DNA of 64,000 nt from Micropterus salmoides (taxonomy: Eukaryota; Chordata; Actinopteri; Centrarchiformes; Centrarchidae), in NCBI RefSeq assembly GCF_014851395.1, contig NW_024044681.1:1643413-1707412 (forward strand), given 5' to 3'. The translations under genes and the position numbers were made by a program. This document shows positions 25,075-37,889 of the stretch, in pieces. Under the pieces are notes generated by a model. That model saw only the letters and a program-made list of their open reading frames with translations, made no database searches and was not told the origin of the DNA. How positions within the stretch are numbered: position 1 is the first letter of the stretch; every line of letters starts with the position of its first letter.

Positions 25075-25290
25075 GGCAGCCCCGCGGAGAGACCTCCGCC
25101 GGCATGGAGAGGAAGACCAGAGGAGGAGGAGAGGAAGAGGAGGATGGGTGGAGGACGAAGGAGGTTGAGGAGGTATCGACGACGCTGTTTGCCTGCTGCT
25201 GAGAGACTGTTGAGTTTAAACACCGGCTGCTTTCTGTCTCCAAACCTGTTTCATCTCCCTCTGGCTTCATTTATCCTCCCTCCCTCCTCC
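25075..25290 (-). promoter_or_regulatory. kcnmb4: KCNMB4 5' UTR and promoter region
   Basis: G+C-rich, CpG-containing stretch directly upstream of the KCNMB4 start codon, unlike the A+T-rich surroundings. It is purine-rich on the plus strand (gga/gag runs). No TATA box can be tied to a start site. An upstream ATG at 25105-25103 (weak context, T at -3) opens a different frame that overlaps the KCNMB4 start. The transcription start is not determinable from sequence alone. Confidence 0.5.
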
Positions 25291-25411
25291 ACTCTCCCTC
25301 CTCTTCCATCTGTTTTATACTCTGCTGCCTCTCCTCACCCTCCTCCTGTCCTCCCTCCTTCACAATATTTATCCTTTACCTCTCACTCCGCTCATTTTAA
25401 ATATCTGTTTC

Positions 25412-25660
25412 CAGAGGTGGAAGAAGTACTCACGTATTTTACTTCAAGTAAAAGTCATGCATTCAAGATTTCACTTAGTAATACTCCACTACACATTTAC
25501 TCATGTACTGTACCAAAGAACAAATTTGAGGTAATTGTACCTTTACTAGAATATTTCCATCTTCCACTCATCTACATTTTGGAAGCCAATAGTGTACTAT
25601 TTACTCCATTACATTTATTTAATACCTATAGTTACTTTGCATGTTCAGATTGATAACAAA
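25412..25660 (+). repeat. Fish dispersed repeat, 'AAGTAAAAGTA' family
   Basis: CCAGAGGTGGAAGAAGTACT, then ACTTCAAGTAAAAGTCATGC and TTTGGAAGCCAATAGTGTAC. Lies 0.35 kb upstream of the KCNMB4 start codon. Confidence 0.6.
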
Positions 25661-26960
25661 AACATAATTTACAAATAAACTTCATTGATCCATATATTGA
25701 GTATAAATATATATAAAAAGGATTTATACGCTGAGCAGTTTTTTCACCAAAGCCCACACAGTAAACTGCACTGAAAGTATTAAAGAAAAAGTACTTCTTG
25801 GTCATTAGAGCCTTTTCTGAGAGTTATAATATTAGATATGTCAAATTAAAACAATAGAAATAGCTTTAACTGGACAATACTCACTGAAAACGTTTTACAA
25901 GAGAAAAGACTTCAAGGATGAAGTCTAACTGGTCGGTTTGGTTGTACTTTGAGTCTGGATCTAATTTTATGGTTTGAAACCTTAATGCTGCAGCACACAG
26001 GGATATTTTAGTAAGTGTGTATGTAAACGTTATTTCTTTAACACCGGAACAAGATGCCTCAGGTCTACAGCTATGTGAGGTCGTACTGCTTATTGTAAAG
26101 AAAAACGTAGGTTAAAATGGGTTTTTAATATTAATAAATGTAATAATTATTATTATTATTAGGATGGCATCACGATAAAGATCTTTGTTGACCGATATCA
26201 GAAGAGTTTATCCTGTTTAGATTTAGAAAGTATTTATAACATGAAGGGTACTAGTTTAAACATCTTAAGTGTTTTCATCAATGTAAAGTACATTAAACAC
26301 AGCGCGCAGCTGAGGCTGATGGGAAGTCCTGCAGGTATAAGTGTTGGACACATTAACATGTTGGCCTGATGGTGGCGCTATAGAGGAAAAGTCAGAGGAT
26401 CAAGCAGTTAGAGTTCCTCCTGAGGGGGAACATGAAGGTCTGAACCACATTTAATCACAAGACATCCAGCAGCTGTGTCAGTCTGGACCGAAGTGCAGCA
26501 TCAGACGTCTTCACTCAGCACGGTTAACAAACACTCCGGCCTATACAGGTCGGTTTTTAAGAGCTTTTTAAAATGCGTCTCAGACTCAGCTGAGGGGATT
26601 TTATTCCACAGTGTTGGACACTAAAAGCATGACCCCCCCCCCTCTCTCCTTTTGTCTTGAGCCCGGAGCCTGGAGTTTGGTTATCAGACTTCAGGGGTCT
26701 CGGAGCAGAATTACGAGTTCAGAGCCAAAGCCTGGAGCGAGGACGGACTGGAGAGAGATGGTCTCTGCGTACCCCGTCAGAAACCCCGTCCTCCCACGTC
26801 TTTCCAGCGTCGAATCAACGATAAACACTTAAGCTTTCCGAGGCCCTGAGTGTTTGTCAGAAGCCCTGCTGCTGCGTTCGCCACCAACTGCAAACAGGCA
26901 GCTGCAACATTTTGGACAACATCGATCTTTAAACTTTGTGTCAACAGTTTGTCCCTTTTC
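25661..26960. other. Intergenic sequence upstream of KCNMB4
   Basis: 26345-26450 carries TTGGCCTGATGGTGGCGCTA and GAGTTCCTCCTGAGGGGGAA, a fragment of a common fish repeat. The rest has nothing recognised. Confidence 0.4.
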
Positions 26961-26969
26961 TGTTTCAAC

Positions 26970-27125
26970 GTGAAGAAATTAATTTCCCAGTTTGGTGTGG
27001 AAGAACTTTACTGGCCTGTACGCCTTAACCCCTTCCAACACCTTTGGGATGAGAACTGAATCACCGACTGTGAGCAAGACTTGATCACCCAACATCAGCG
27101 TTGGACCTCAGAGACTCCTTCCATG
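26970..27125 (+). pseudogene. Tc1-like transposase C-terminal fragment
   Basis: The frame reads FGVEELYWPVRLNPFQHLWDEN, matching the same block as at 17370-17410, followed by CATCAGCGTTGGACCTCAGA. The only surviving part of this copy, unless the terminal repeat at 28228 is its right end. Confidence 0.6.
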
Positions 27126-27604
27126 AAAAATAACAAGGATAATTAAAAAATAAGTCGCCTGTTCAAATGCCAAAACATGACTTGTGTTTACCTGACTGTG
27201 ACCTTTAATAACAGCTATTTTCTTTCAGCAGCAAAGGAGCACGTAGCGTGACGCTGATAAGAGAGACACATAACCTCTTATGGAGGAGGTCATGGTGAAC
27301 GGCTGGATCAACAACATGTGTGAACTCGACACCAGAGACCGCATTGTTGTTTTTTTTAACCACGACAGCAAAGATTCCCAAACATCAAAGTAGTTATTTC
27401 AGACCTTTTGTTCTTCCTGAACCCTGACCACAGAGGTGTCGGACTAGAAACAAACGTCATGTTGTTGCCAAAATCAGAAAATTCTGTTAAATGCGATTAA
27501 AAAAAACAGTTTTATAGTTTGTTTTTAACTTGTTTGCTGTCCAGTGAAAACCATGTATCTCCAAATTTAGTGCATTTTTCAGACAAACATCAGGGTTAAG
27601 TGTT

Positions 27605-27965
27605 CCTTTATGGGTTGAGAAAATCACTGCGCACTACGTCTTCTGGATGTGCTGGATTATCAGTGATGTAACCGGGGAATCCCAGGTGTTTCAGGACACC
27701 CTCATCCCGGCGACCTAGATGGGGTTGATCAGGCCCCAACTTGCGTCCCAACAGCAACTGTTCACAGATCAGCCCTCTTAATCCAAAACCATCTTGCAGA
27801 TTTGATGGCCCTCTGCTAGGACTATGCAGAGTGAGCATCCCGCAAAGCCTCTGCAGCCCACCTCTGTGGGTTCATAGAGGTTCACCAATCCTCTGTCCAG
27901 TCACGTCTCCACCAGTGCCAGGTACTTGGCTTCTTCCATGCACTCTTCCCAGGGTACTGTGAGCT
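27605..27965 (-). pseudogene. Decayed retroelement ORF fragment
   Basis: On the minus strand one frame reads LTVPWEECMEEAKYLALVET, then a stop, then EPTEVGCRGFAGCSLC, resembling the LTVPWE...VEVGCRGF block near the C-terminus of a fish non-LTR retrotransposon polyprotein. Several stops and frameshifts show decay. The family is not named with confidence. Confidence 0.5.
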
Positions 27966-28227
27966 TGAGTATTATCAGTGGTTTTGTAGTTTTGGTCTGG
28001 TTTTCCTTTAGATAATCATATTTCATTTATATATATACAAATAATCCTTTAAAAAAAAAAACCTGTTGGCTTATCAGAAAAAAAACACATTTTATCTTCA
28101 AAAAATTCACTTTTTGTAGATACATGGTTTTCACGGGACAGCAACATACAGTAATGCTGGGAGTGAATCCCTGCAGTCAGGTACAACCACCTGCTGAAAA
28201 GCCTGAAACCAGAAGAACAGTGTTCAG

Positions 28228-28258
28228 GTGTCCAAATACTTATGGCCATGTAGTGCAG
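28228..28258 (-). mobile_element. Solo Tc1-like terminal inverted repeat
   Basis: CAGGTGTCCAAATACTTATG then GCCATGTAGTG is the reverse complement of the repeat at 15185-15215. Confidence 0.55.
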
Positions 28259-28259
28259 C

Positions 28260-30150
28260 CTGCAGCTATCTGTTTCTATGGTTTCATCTCTCTCTCTCTT
28301 CCTCTCAGCAGGTTGAGTGATGCCCGGTCGCCCCGGTGGCCCGATGATTCAATCCAGATTTGTGTTTTACTTCGCGGGCGGCTGCTTGTTGTTCGCTCAC
28401 CGTTACAGGATGGATGAGATAAGCCTCTTAAGCTGAGGGAGAGCTCATACGTCACTCTCTGTTTCTCAGGACAAAAAATATTGTATATTGACAACGAACT
28501 TTCTTCACACTGATGACTGAAGGGATCAGATTTCTTCTTCACATATTTATTGAAATAAGTTGACAAAACAATCTCTATTTAGAAACACTGGAGCTTTCGA
28601 TCAGGGTCATGTGATCTTCATCAGCAGGTGGATTTTGGAGTTTAAAATTGTAGATGTTCAATTTTAAGGACTTCTCGTCCATGTTGCCTTAAAAGTGAAG
28701 TAGTAAATGTAAATTCTACTATTTGGCTTTTATTAGAAAGATTCAGCACAGCTACTAAATCGACCCTGCGGACGGTGAGAATATTCTGTCAACTTCTGTT
28801 TTGCAAAGTCAAGATTAAACTTAATGAAATATGTTTTCAACTGAGGTAACACTTAAGCACAGATGTGAGGTATTGTACTTTAATTTCTATTTCATGTTAC
28901 TTCATTTCAGAAGGAAATATCAAACTTTTTTTTTTCCCCACTATGATTGACTTACAAATAAATGTGCCTTTTCTGGATTTCACTTCGGACACTGTTGTTT
29001 TTAATTTCTCTGGTAGTGAAATTATTTTGCTTTTTGCTTTCAGGGCCACAATTATGTTCAACTTCACCAGTTTATTCATGATACATCTCCAGGCAAATAT
29101 ATTTCGTAGCACTTTGAGATTTGCTTCAAATGTAAAGTACATTATAAATAAAATGTATCATTACTATTATATTTCCTTATACAGTGGAAACAGCTTTTCA
29201 GGGTTGCAGTGATGAATCGCTGGATCAAAATGCTCCGAATCATTTAAATAATTTGCTTAAAGTAATCAAGTAGTCCACTAACAGTGTTCATTTTAAGTCT
29301 TTTTATACATGAAAACACGGGGAAACAAATCTGAATATTGTACAAATATGTTTGTTTTAAAACTCTTACCAGCTGGGCACTGATGACTTGCAGTTATCCG
29401 AGGTGTGGCTCAGCAGCCTGTTAGCACTACTGACGTTACTGTATTTATAAACACCACAATACTTTAGGCTATAACCTAATTATAATGTAAATGAGAGCTG
29501 AGCTTTATTTTATATACAGTACTGTACTACTGAACAGTGTAGCCTATTTGAATTATAAATAGTACAGTAATTTAATTTGTACAGCAATTTGAAAAGCGTT
29601 TGAAACAGCAGTAGTGTTTTGAAACAGTCCGTTTCATGACCTTATATGCATGTAATAAATATACAAATGTCAATTACACCTTTTCAAATTTATATTTTAA
29701 TGTGTTGCTTTCATGTTTAATGTAAAGCTCTTTGCCTTGTTGTTGAAATGTGCTATACAAATAAACTTGCCTTGCCTTAGAAATTTAATGTGCTGTTCCC
29801 TTCATTGGATTATGTTTCAAAATCATCCTTGTTGGCTATATTCTCATTTAAATGGTCCATTTTCTTTACCTCATTACCTTGAGCTATGATGATACTGTTT
29901 CTCTACATGGATCAATAAGAGTTTCATTTAATCACCTGTGTGTATGTGTGGACTGTAAGGGTCCGATTGGTGTTAAAGATGCAACCAGGCGCCCAAAATG
30001 GCCTCAAAGGACTAAATGATCAATGGGCTGAGATGTATTGATTTCTCTCCCTCTCCTGCAGTGAAGAGTCCTGTGAGTTTAACAAAAGGCACCTGTTGAT
30101 GAGCCAAAGACCATCTAACAACTGTTGCCAGGGTTGAAAGAAACATTAGA
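28260..30150. other. Intergenic sequence, few features
   Basis: 29700-29775 (TGTAAAGCTCTTTGCC... ATACAAATAAACTTGCCTTG) is the 3' end of a dispersed fish retroelement. 28580-28630 has GATCAGGGTCATGTGATCTT, also dispersed in fish. No gene. Confidence 0.4.
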
Positions 30151-30159
30151 AAGATATTT

Positions 30160-30965
30160 TACCCAAGTTAAAAGTAGCAATTCCACTCTGTGAAAATACT
30201 CTTCTGCAAGTAAAAGTCCTGCATTAAAGAGTTCACATAAAATAAAAGCACTGGTGGAATGTACATGAAGTATACTATACTCAAGTACTGTAAAAAATCA
30301 AAAGGTACTTTAATATTTCCATTCTATGCAGCTTTTTAGTTCTCCCCCCCTACATCTCAGAGGTATCATTGTCCTTTTCACTGCACTACATATGTCCGAC
30401 AGCTTTAGTTACAGATTACAGTTTTCATCCTGTATCTCCAGATGTTAGCTTTAAACTGCAAGATGAAGAGTTCCTTTATGTTCTGAGAATATATTTCTCC
30501 TCCTTCAGCTAAATAAAGTCTTTAAACCTCCTTGGATCAGCTGAAAAATGCATCGTCACAAAGCTGAAAACAGGCTGTTTTTCTGACTGTTTAGAGATAC
30601 GTGGTTCTCACGGGACAGCGACGCCACAAAGACATGATCATCTTATAGACCATGATGCATTGCTGCAGATTAAACAATGTAAAGGAGTTAAAATGAGCTC
30701 AACCTTAAACATCGACAGCAGTAAAATGAAACATCCATATTAATGCGGGAATATTAATCCAGAAACACCAGATATAAAAGAGAAACATTTTACTGCAATA
30801 TGAGTATATTTACTTTCATACTTAAAGTACATTCAGCTGATAATATTTATATATAACATACTTTTAGTTAAGTAAGGTTTTGAATGCAGGACTTTTACTT
30901 ACAGTGGAGTAGTTTCACAGTGCGGTATTAGTACTTTTACTCAAAGATCTGAATATTTCTTCAAA
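30160..30965 (+). repeat. Long copy of the 'AAGTAAAAGTA' repeat family
   Basis: Outer parts carry CCCAAGTTAAAAGTAGCAAT and TACTTTTACTCAAAGATCTG. The middle (30420-30800) has AAACTGCAAGATGAAGAGTT and CACAAAGCTGAAAACAGGCT, shared with 37975-38320. Confidence 0.65.
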
Positions 30966-33140
30966 CTGTGGGCAGGTTAGTGACCATTTGTATTATCTGA
31001 GCTTGTTTCCTGTCAAAAGCTCCATATAGTTTTCTATTGGGGTTGGTGGGAAGACCTCTTTACAGTGCTGCCAGAGAAACAAAGAGCTAAAGGAGGCTAA
31101 AAGCTCAAACTTGGCTGTTCATTCTCAGTGGGATCAGCATGAGGATCCGGATGCAAGAGCTGAAATGATTAGCCAATAAATCTGCAAATATTTTGATAAT
31201 CACCTTTTCTTTAAAATAATTTTTCCAAGAAAAAACATATTCAAGGTGCTTTTCTCTTCTCTTATATGAATGTATAAGGAATTGCATTGGATTTTTGATT
31301 GTTTGTTCGAAAAAGAGTCACTAAGACTTTGGGAAATGGGGATGGGCACAATTTTCTGACATTAGACCAAAAAATAGTCGTGTTTCCATCAGTGTTTTGT
31401 AAGTATTGTTGACAGAAAGCGCAGCATTTAAAAAAATGTCCTTAATTAGGAAAAAAAAAACTTTTTATGCAAGCTTGAAGTGAAAGAGTTAATGCGCTTA
31501 ATGGGAAGGCCCTCAGGTCCATGAGTCTGGTTTTGTTTCTGGTTTGCAACCTCTACTCTTGTTTATTTGCTCCAAACCAGTTGATGGGAACATGCCTAAA
31601 TCACATTTTATTTTTTTGTGACATTTCAAATGTGCGCTTCAAAATTACATAGAAACATGGCTAATTATGCATTAAATGAGAAAAGAATCGGTAGATTTAT
31701 TGATAATGAAAATAATCACTTAGTTGCAGCCATGCAGGATACAATTTACAGTATCAAAATAAAAAATATAATTTAATTGACCTCTAAAAAAAGACCCCTA
31801 AGTTCAAAATCTTCCCAACATTTTTCATTTCATCATCTAATACTTTTTGAGAAGCTTTTTCACCCTGAAATAAAGCAAAACAGGTCAGTAAGAAACAAAT
31901 ACTCAAAGTGTAAACGGTCAGATAATGATATTCAGAGACTACCAATATGAATATCAGCGATAAGGTCAGCGTTCTATAGCCGCGCAGTAAAAATATCACC
32001 CTTGAAACAATGATATCCTTCAACCTCTAGCTCAGTCCAGCACCATCTCTCTCTGCTCCGGTTCTCCTCAGCCTGTTGCATAAATGTAAAGTGCTGAGGG
32101 CTCCAGAATAAAGCCTCAGCATTATGCATTGGTAATCAGGGAGGCATGTGGCAGGATTATTATCATCTCTGCAGATCAAAAGATTACAAATAATAACGGA
32201 CATCAGCGTGGAAGAGCACGGGGGCCACGTGTCTCTGCAGAGCGCTCGCAAACAGATAAACACCGGCTTTAGAAAAACAGCAGTTTGAAGGCCAACGCAC
32301 AAAAAGTCTCACTGGTTGAATAATTTCGGCTGTTTTTACTTGTGAGATTCGGGAGATGCATTAGAAAGGCAAAAATATATGAATAACAGGAAAAATTTGT
32401 GAAAGGCAGGCTGTGTCGACAGTTGGTGTCCTCTGTGGACGGGATTTGGGCTTTCAGGAAATAGAAAAAGGCATCGTCCGACTCAAATCAACATTCAGAT
32501 GATGCCATTAGGCTGCACAGTATTTGCTCCTGCTGTCCTGAAAAAACAGAAGTAGCTCTGGTACAAAGAGCTGCAGCAGAGGCAACATTTGGCTGAAAAT
32601 CCCACCATCAACAGTGAACTACTGCCTGGTAATATCCCTCATTATGGAGATGATGGCTTTCTCTCTGAAAGCACTGTGATGGAAAAATGCAATGGAGTGA
32701 CACTGCAGCATATCTGGGTTTCAGTCTGTAAGGCAACATATTATTTTCTTAATGCAGTATTTTGTCTCCAAACAACTTCACGACTTGGATGCCAAACACA
32801 AAAAGACCGGCTGCTTTCTTATAGTGAAAGTCCTGTTGTTAAATGTGACATATGTCGAGATTACAAGATATTTCAGCAGTATGTGAACATAAATACATAG
32901 CTTTTATACATGTTCTTTATTAAAGTACGTCTTGTGATCCTTAAATTAGGTTTTTACTTTTCTGAATCAACTGGTTACTACAGTTTTCATTTAAATATGT
33001 TTTTTTAAACTTTTTTTCTGTTTTCTTGTACCATCAATCAGTTACATTTTTGTGGCGCTGTAAAGTTCATACTAAAATGAAATAAAACTGACAGAAAATG
33101 GAAAAATACACATGAAGATAACAAAAAAATACTTGCTTTT
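30966..33140. other. Intergenic sequence, unrecognised
   Basis: No supported gene or named repeat. 32080-32300 is less A+T-rich and non-repetitive and is the best place here to look for a conserved non-coding element. Confidence 0.35.
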
Positions 33141-33144
33141 AAAT

Positions 33145-33595
33145 AGGGCCCGAGCATGAAACACATACTTTAACAAACTCCTCCTACAGAATAAATCAGA
33201 TTGACTTCAGATTTTCACAGAGCAATCTAAAGACATTGACAATGAAAAGTTTCTCTAACGGTGAGTTTTCATTGAAGGGTGTGCCCGTGGCGTGGTGTTG
33301 AAAATGGATGAATCGCAATGAAAACAGGAAGTTATTGTAACTTCAGTGTACATGCTCAAATCTGCACCAGACTTTACATGTTTGATAAAAGCCCTGAACA
33401 CATCCATATGCCAACATTCAGTCACTGTCATAGTGCCACCTACTGGCAACAGGAAGTAAGCCCTGTGTGACAATCCTTTGATTTACATTTTCACAGTGTG
33501 GTCCCCGTGCAGCATCGAAAATGTGTGAAAAATCAGAGCAGCAGTGACCGAACTTAGGCCCCTGCACCGCATGCAGGGGTCCAACATTGCCTGCA
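33145..33595. repeat. Dispersed fish repeat ('GGGCCCGAGCA' type)
   Basis: Starts AGGGCCCGAGCATGAAACAC and ends near GCACCGCATGCAGGGGTCCA. Internal GTGCCACCTACTGGCAACAG is typical of this family. Class unclear. Confidence 0.5.
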
Positions 33596-34339
33596 TCTTT
33601 TTTATTTTTTTCCTTTTACCATTTAATCATACTGTTATTCCTTCATTGATTTATATTAATGCACTTTTTTATTGAAACGTATTTCCTATTTCACTGTTAG
33701 AGTACAGGAACTTTAACAACTAAGTGGGCAATTACCTTGGGACCCTGGACCCCCAGGACAGCCCAAAACCCTCACGTTCACTGCATGTAAGTTATCTATT
33801 GCTAAATGATCACTTTCACATTCTTAAAAGGAATTTCCACATCTTAAATCTATGAAATACAGCTGCTCTTGTGTTATTATCTAAAGATGCCCTCAGTCTT
33901 GTGGAGCAGCCCTAATTAGTTATTACTTACAGACCAAATCATTCCAGGAAGTATTTTTTATGTGTTGATGTTTCCACTACACATAAATAACTTGTTTGCG
34001 TTGTTTATTGCAACATCACAGTAAACAATAGAGCGACAATGTTGTTCTCAGTTAATGTTGTGCGACTGTGATGTTTTTTGTGGCTCTCCTTCTTTAATAA
34101 GACAGCACGACTAGCTAATGAAAAAATAAAGCAAAGTTTCAGTTTAATTTTGCACCTTCGCCCACTCACTCTCACACTCTTTGTTACACTGTTTTTTAGA
34201 TAAGTTTAGTCAGTTACATAACTGTTGTTTTAAAAAAGCCTATATATTAAATAAATAAAAGAAAGCACAACTTTGCATATAGAGGGCCTGTGCAAAAAAT
34301 AAAAAAAGTAAATTCTAGACTTCATTTAGTCTATGTCCC

Positions 34340-34425
34340 AATTAGGGCTGCAACTAGAGATTATTTCCATTATCGAATAATCGGGCACTTATTTTCTTGG
34401 TTTAGTCTATGAAATGTCAACAAGA
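34340..34425 (+). mobile_element. hAT-type MITE fragment
   Basis: AATTAGGGCTGCAACTAGAG then CCATTATCGAATAATCGGGC is the left end of an abundant fish hAT MITE. The rest is missing; a Tc1-like element begins 50 bp on. Confidence 0.5.
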
Positions 34426-34478
34426 CATACTTTTATAAAGAAGCTGTGTAACAGCTATGTTGAAATGTTGATGAAATA

Positions 34479-36165
34479 CAGTATCTCACAAAAGTGAGTA
34501 CACCCCTCGCATTGTTGTAAATATTTGTGTTGTGAATATTTGATCTTTTCATGTGAAATGACGCTTTGCTCCAGTGTAAAGTAGTGAGTGTGCAGCTTGT
34601 ATAACAGTGTAAATTTGCTGTCCCCTCAAAATAACACATCACACTGCCGTTAATGTTTAAACCGCTGGCAACAAAAGTGAGGACACCCCTAAGTGAAAGT
34701 GTCCAAATTGGGCCCAATTAGCCATTTTCCCTCCCCGGTGTCATGTGACTCGTTAGTGTTACACATAGTGTTACAAGCTCTCAGGTGAGAATGGGGAGCA
34801 GGTGTGTTAAATTTGGTACTTGTCACCTCATACTGGAAGTTCAACATGGCACTTCACGGCAAAGAACTCTGAAAAAAAGAATTGTTGCTCTACATAAAGA
34901 CGGCCGAGGCTGTAAGAAGATCGCCAAGACCCTGAAACTGAGCTTCAGCACGGCGGCCAAGACCGTACAGCGGTTCACCAGGACAGGTTCCACTCAGAAC
35001 AGGCCTCGCCACGGTCGACCAAAGAAGATGAGTGCACGTGATCAAGGTCATATCCAGAGGTTGTCTTTGGGAAACAGACGTCTGAGTAATGTAAATGCTC
35101 CGTACTTGTATAGCGCCTTTCTAGTCTTTTTCGACCACTCAAAGCGCTTTTACACTACATCTGCATTCACCAGTCACACACATTCATACACTGAGCCTAA
35201 GTGCTCAAACGGAAACTAACATTTCACTCACTCATACACTGGCGGAACAGCCGGGGCATATCGCCAGGGGCAATTCGGGGTTCAGTATCTGTCCTTGGCC
35301 AAGATACTGACACGCAACCAGGGGGAGCCAGGGATTGAACCTCCGACCTTCCGATTAACGGCCAACCCGCTCTACCTCCTGAGCCACAGCCGCCCCTGCC
35401 GTGCCGAGTGCTGCCGGCATTGCTGCAGAGGTTGAAGGGGTGGGGGGGTCAGCCTGTCAGGGCTCAGACCGAACGCCGCACCCCTGCATCAAACTGGTCT
35501 GCGTGGCTGTCGTCCCAGAAGGAAGCCTCTTCTAAAGATGATGCACAAGAAAGCTGCAAACAGTTTGCTGAAGACCAGCAGACTGAGGACATGGATTACT
35601 GGAACCAGGTCCTGCGGTCTGATGAGACCAAGATAAACTTATCTGGTTCAGATGGTGTCAAGCGTGAGTGGCAGCAACCAGGTGAGGAGCACAAAGACAA
35701 GTGAGTCGCGCCTACAGTCCAGCATGGTGGTGGGAGTGTCCTGGTCTGGGGCTGCATGAGTGCTGCCGGCTCTGGGGAGCTACAGTTCACTGAGGGAACC
35801 GTGAACGCCAACATGTACTGTGACACACTGAGGCAGAGCAGGATCCCCTCCCTTCAGAGACCGGGCCGCAGGGCAGCGTTCCAACATGATAACGACCACA
35901 AACACACCTCCAAGACGACCTCTGCCTCGCTAAAGAAGCTGAGGGTAAAGGTGACGGACTGGCCGAGCACGACTCTAGACCTGAACACTACTGAGCATCT
36001 GTGGGGCTCCTCAAACAGAAGGTGGAGGAGAGCAAGGTCTCTAACATCCACCAGCTCCGTGATGTCGTCATGGAGGAGTGGAAGAGGACTCCAGAGGCGA
36101 CCTGTGAAGCTCTGCTGAACTCCAGGCCCAAGAGCGCTGGGAAATGGAGGGGCCACAAAAAAGTA
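34479..36165 (+). mobile_element. Tc1-like transposon, broken, 3' end lost
   Basis: Inserted at TA (34477-34478). The left end has an IR/DR arrangement: AAAAGTGAGTACACCCCT near 34490 and the related AAAAGTGAGGACACCCCTAA near 34673. The transposase remnant reads KKRIVALHKDGRGCKKIAKT (helix-turn-helix), DYWNQVLRSDETKINLSGSD (first catalytic Asp), QHDNDHKHTSK (second) and LDLNTTEHLWG (the Glu). It is broken by frameshifts and by a SINE at 35092-35397. The right terminal repeat is absent; 36180-36292 is instead the end of the 'AAGTAAAAGTA' repeat. Confidence 0.85.
35092..35397 (-). mobile_element. tRNA-derived SINE nested in the Tc1-like element
   Basis: On the minus strand: head GCGGCTGTGGCTCAGGAGGT (A-box) and GAGGTTCAATCCCTGGCTCC (B-box), body CCTTGGCCAAGATACTGA on the plus strand, tail AAAGGCGCTATACAAGTACG. 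It interrupts the transposase between the GNRRLS region and EVEGV-like region, so it inserted later than the Tc1-like element. Confidence 0.8.
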
Positions 36166-36292
36166 GTTAAAATAAGCTCCAAAGTACATTTTGTTGGTAA
36201 AACCTGTGTACTAGGATTTAAAATGCATGATAAAATGCATTGATATTTTTACTTAGGTGAAAGGATCTGAATACTTCTTCCACCTCTGCTAG

Positions 36293-37830
36293 GGACTTAC
36301 TGAGAACCGGAACCTGAATCTAAATTAGTTCTTGTTGTTTTGATGAAGGTTAAGTTTCTCATTTCTTAAAGACGTTACTGAAAAAGTCTCTGCAGGCAAA
36401 TGTATTAACTTTTATGAACCAGTGCAGGAGTTTTAACACGCAGATGTTAAAACTTAAAATTTAATATTCAAGTTCATTCTCATGATAATAGACCATGTTG
36501 ATCATCTTCATGGTCAGTATTATCTCAGATATCTCGCCAAATGACACATCATCACCATCTCTTGGAAATTTAAAAAAGAAATTTACATCATATTAAATTA
36601 AAAATTAAAATAATTTTAACAGAAAGGTTTTAATAACCACTGTTTCTCTGCTGCGGCAGTAAAACCTGCCTGTTATCACCACATTAAGCCTTTATTGCTC
36701 TCACCTTACTGCTCTGTGTTCAGACAGACTCAGAGTGTCAGTATGTAACCTTTTGTCTGTTTGTGTATTTGTTTACACAGCTGTGTGTGTGTGTGTGTTT
36801 ACCTCAAGGCTATAAACCAGTCCTCCTCCTGTCTCCATTAAACTTAATTGTAGTAATTGTCTGGTTGTTGTCACACACAATCCCCTCCGGAGGAGTGGAG
36901 GGTTGCTGTAATGAAATGTCAATACACTGATTTGTTTTTAGCAGAAATCTGGTATGTTTCAGTGCACTTTCAAAGACTACTGATAACTTACAGATGAGGT
37001 GATTGATTTATTATTCTAAAAACTTGGCGTTGAAGTGTGTTGATATTTGACAATACTACCTTTAATTATAGACTGACAACATGTCTTAAAATCAGCCTAT
37101 CCTGCCAAATTTACCTGACTTCCAGTCTGTTGATCTTCCTTAATCACATAGCACCCTCATGTGGAAAAACTGCTAAATCACAGGATATAAAAACACTCGT
37201 CTCACGGTCCATTTAGTTGTTCTGGAGCTCTCGATCTCACCTTGGACCTTGTAGTGAGACCGATTTGTTTGCTGCTTTTCCAAAAGGTAATGATTTAGCT
37301 TTTAATCTTAACCTTTAAGCCAATATGGTTGAGAAGAAGTCCTAAACTGGGAGCACTTCATGTGCTGGTGAAGACCGTGTGATATGATTCAAAGCTCCTC
37401 AATAGCTGCTAGACTAAATGAGACGCTTCCCGCTTTAAGGCAAGTTATTGATCTTCTCATATATTCTCATGAACCCCTTCTCCATGTGAAGACGCATATC
37501 TGTTAGGAAGAACATAAATCAGTTGTTAAAGCTCCTGTTCTTATTCATTATTAGGGAAGAAGCAAATCAAAAGGTCACACTTCATTTAAACTTTTACAAA
37601 AGTTCAAATTGCAAGATCTATATGAGAAGAAAAACAAGGCTTTCAGACCTACTAGCTGTTGAGCTTCAATCAAAAATTAGATTTGACAGTACAATAAAAC
37701 AAATTTAACATTACATTAAAATATATATTTAATTGTATTTATGTCTTTTCAAAGTCAAATTATTTATCTGATGTCTGTCTTCAGTGATATCTTGTGGTGT
37801 TCTTTATTCAAACTATATCCATCTATATAT
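36293..37830. other. Intergenic sequence, unrecognised
   Basis: (TG)n at 36782-36798 and a (TA)n tract at 37836-37857 just after. No gene recognised. Confidence 0.4.
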
Positions 37831-37889
37831 ACTGTATATATATATATATATATATATGCTTCTACTGTATACTATATACAGAGTAAAGA

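Noticed and set aside
24847..25653. 268-codon open frame on the plus strand
   Set aside because: It is the antisense of KCNMB4 exon 1 and its GC-rich leader. Composition is Arg/Ala/Glu-rich low complexity with no known domain.
32589..32900. 103-codon plus-strand frame in the intergenic region
   Set aside because: No recognisable domain, no splice-site pattern, and codon use like the surrounding non-coding DNA.
34785..36120. Functional transposase gene
   Set aside because: The frame is broken near the N-terminus, split by a SINE and shifted again in the catalytic part; the right terminal repeat is missing.
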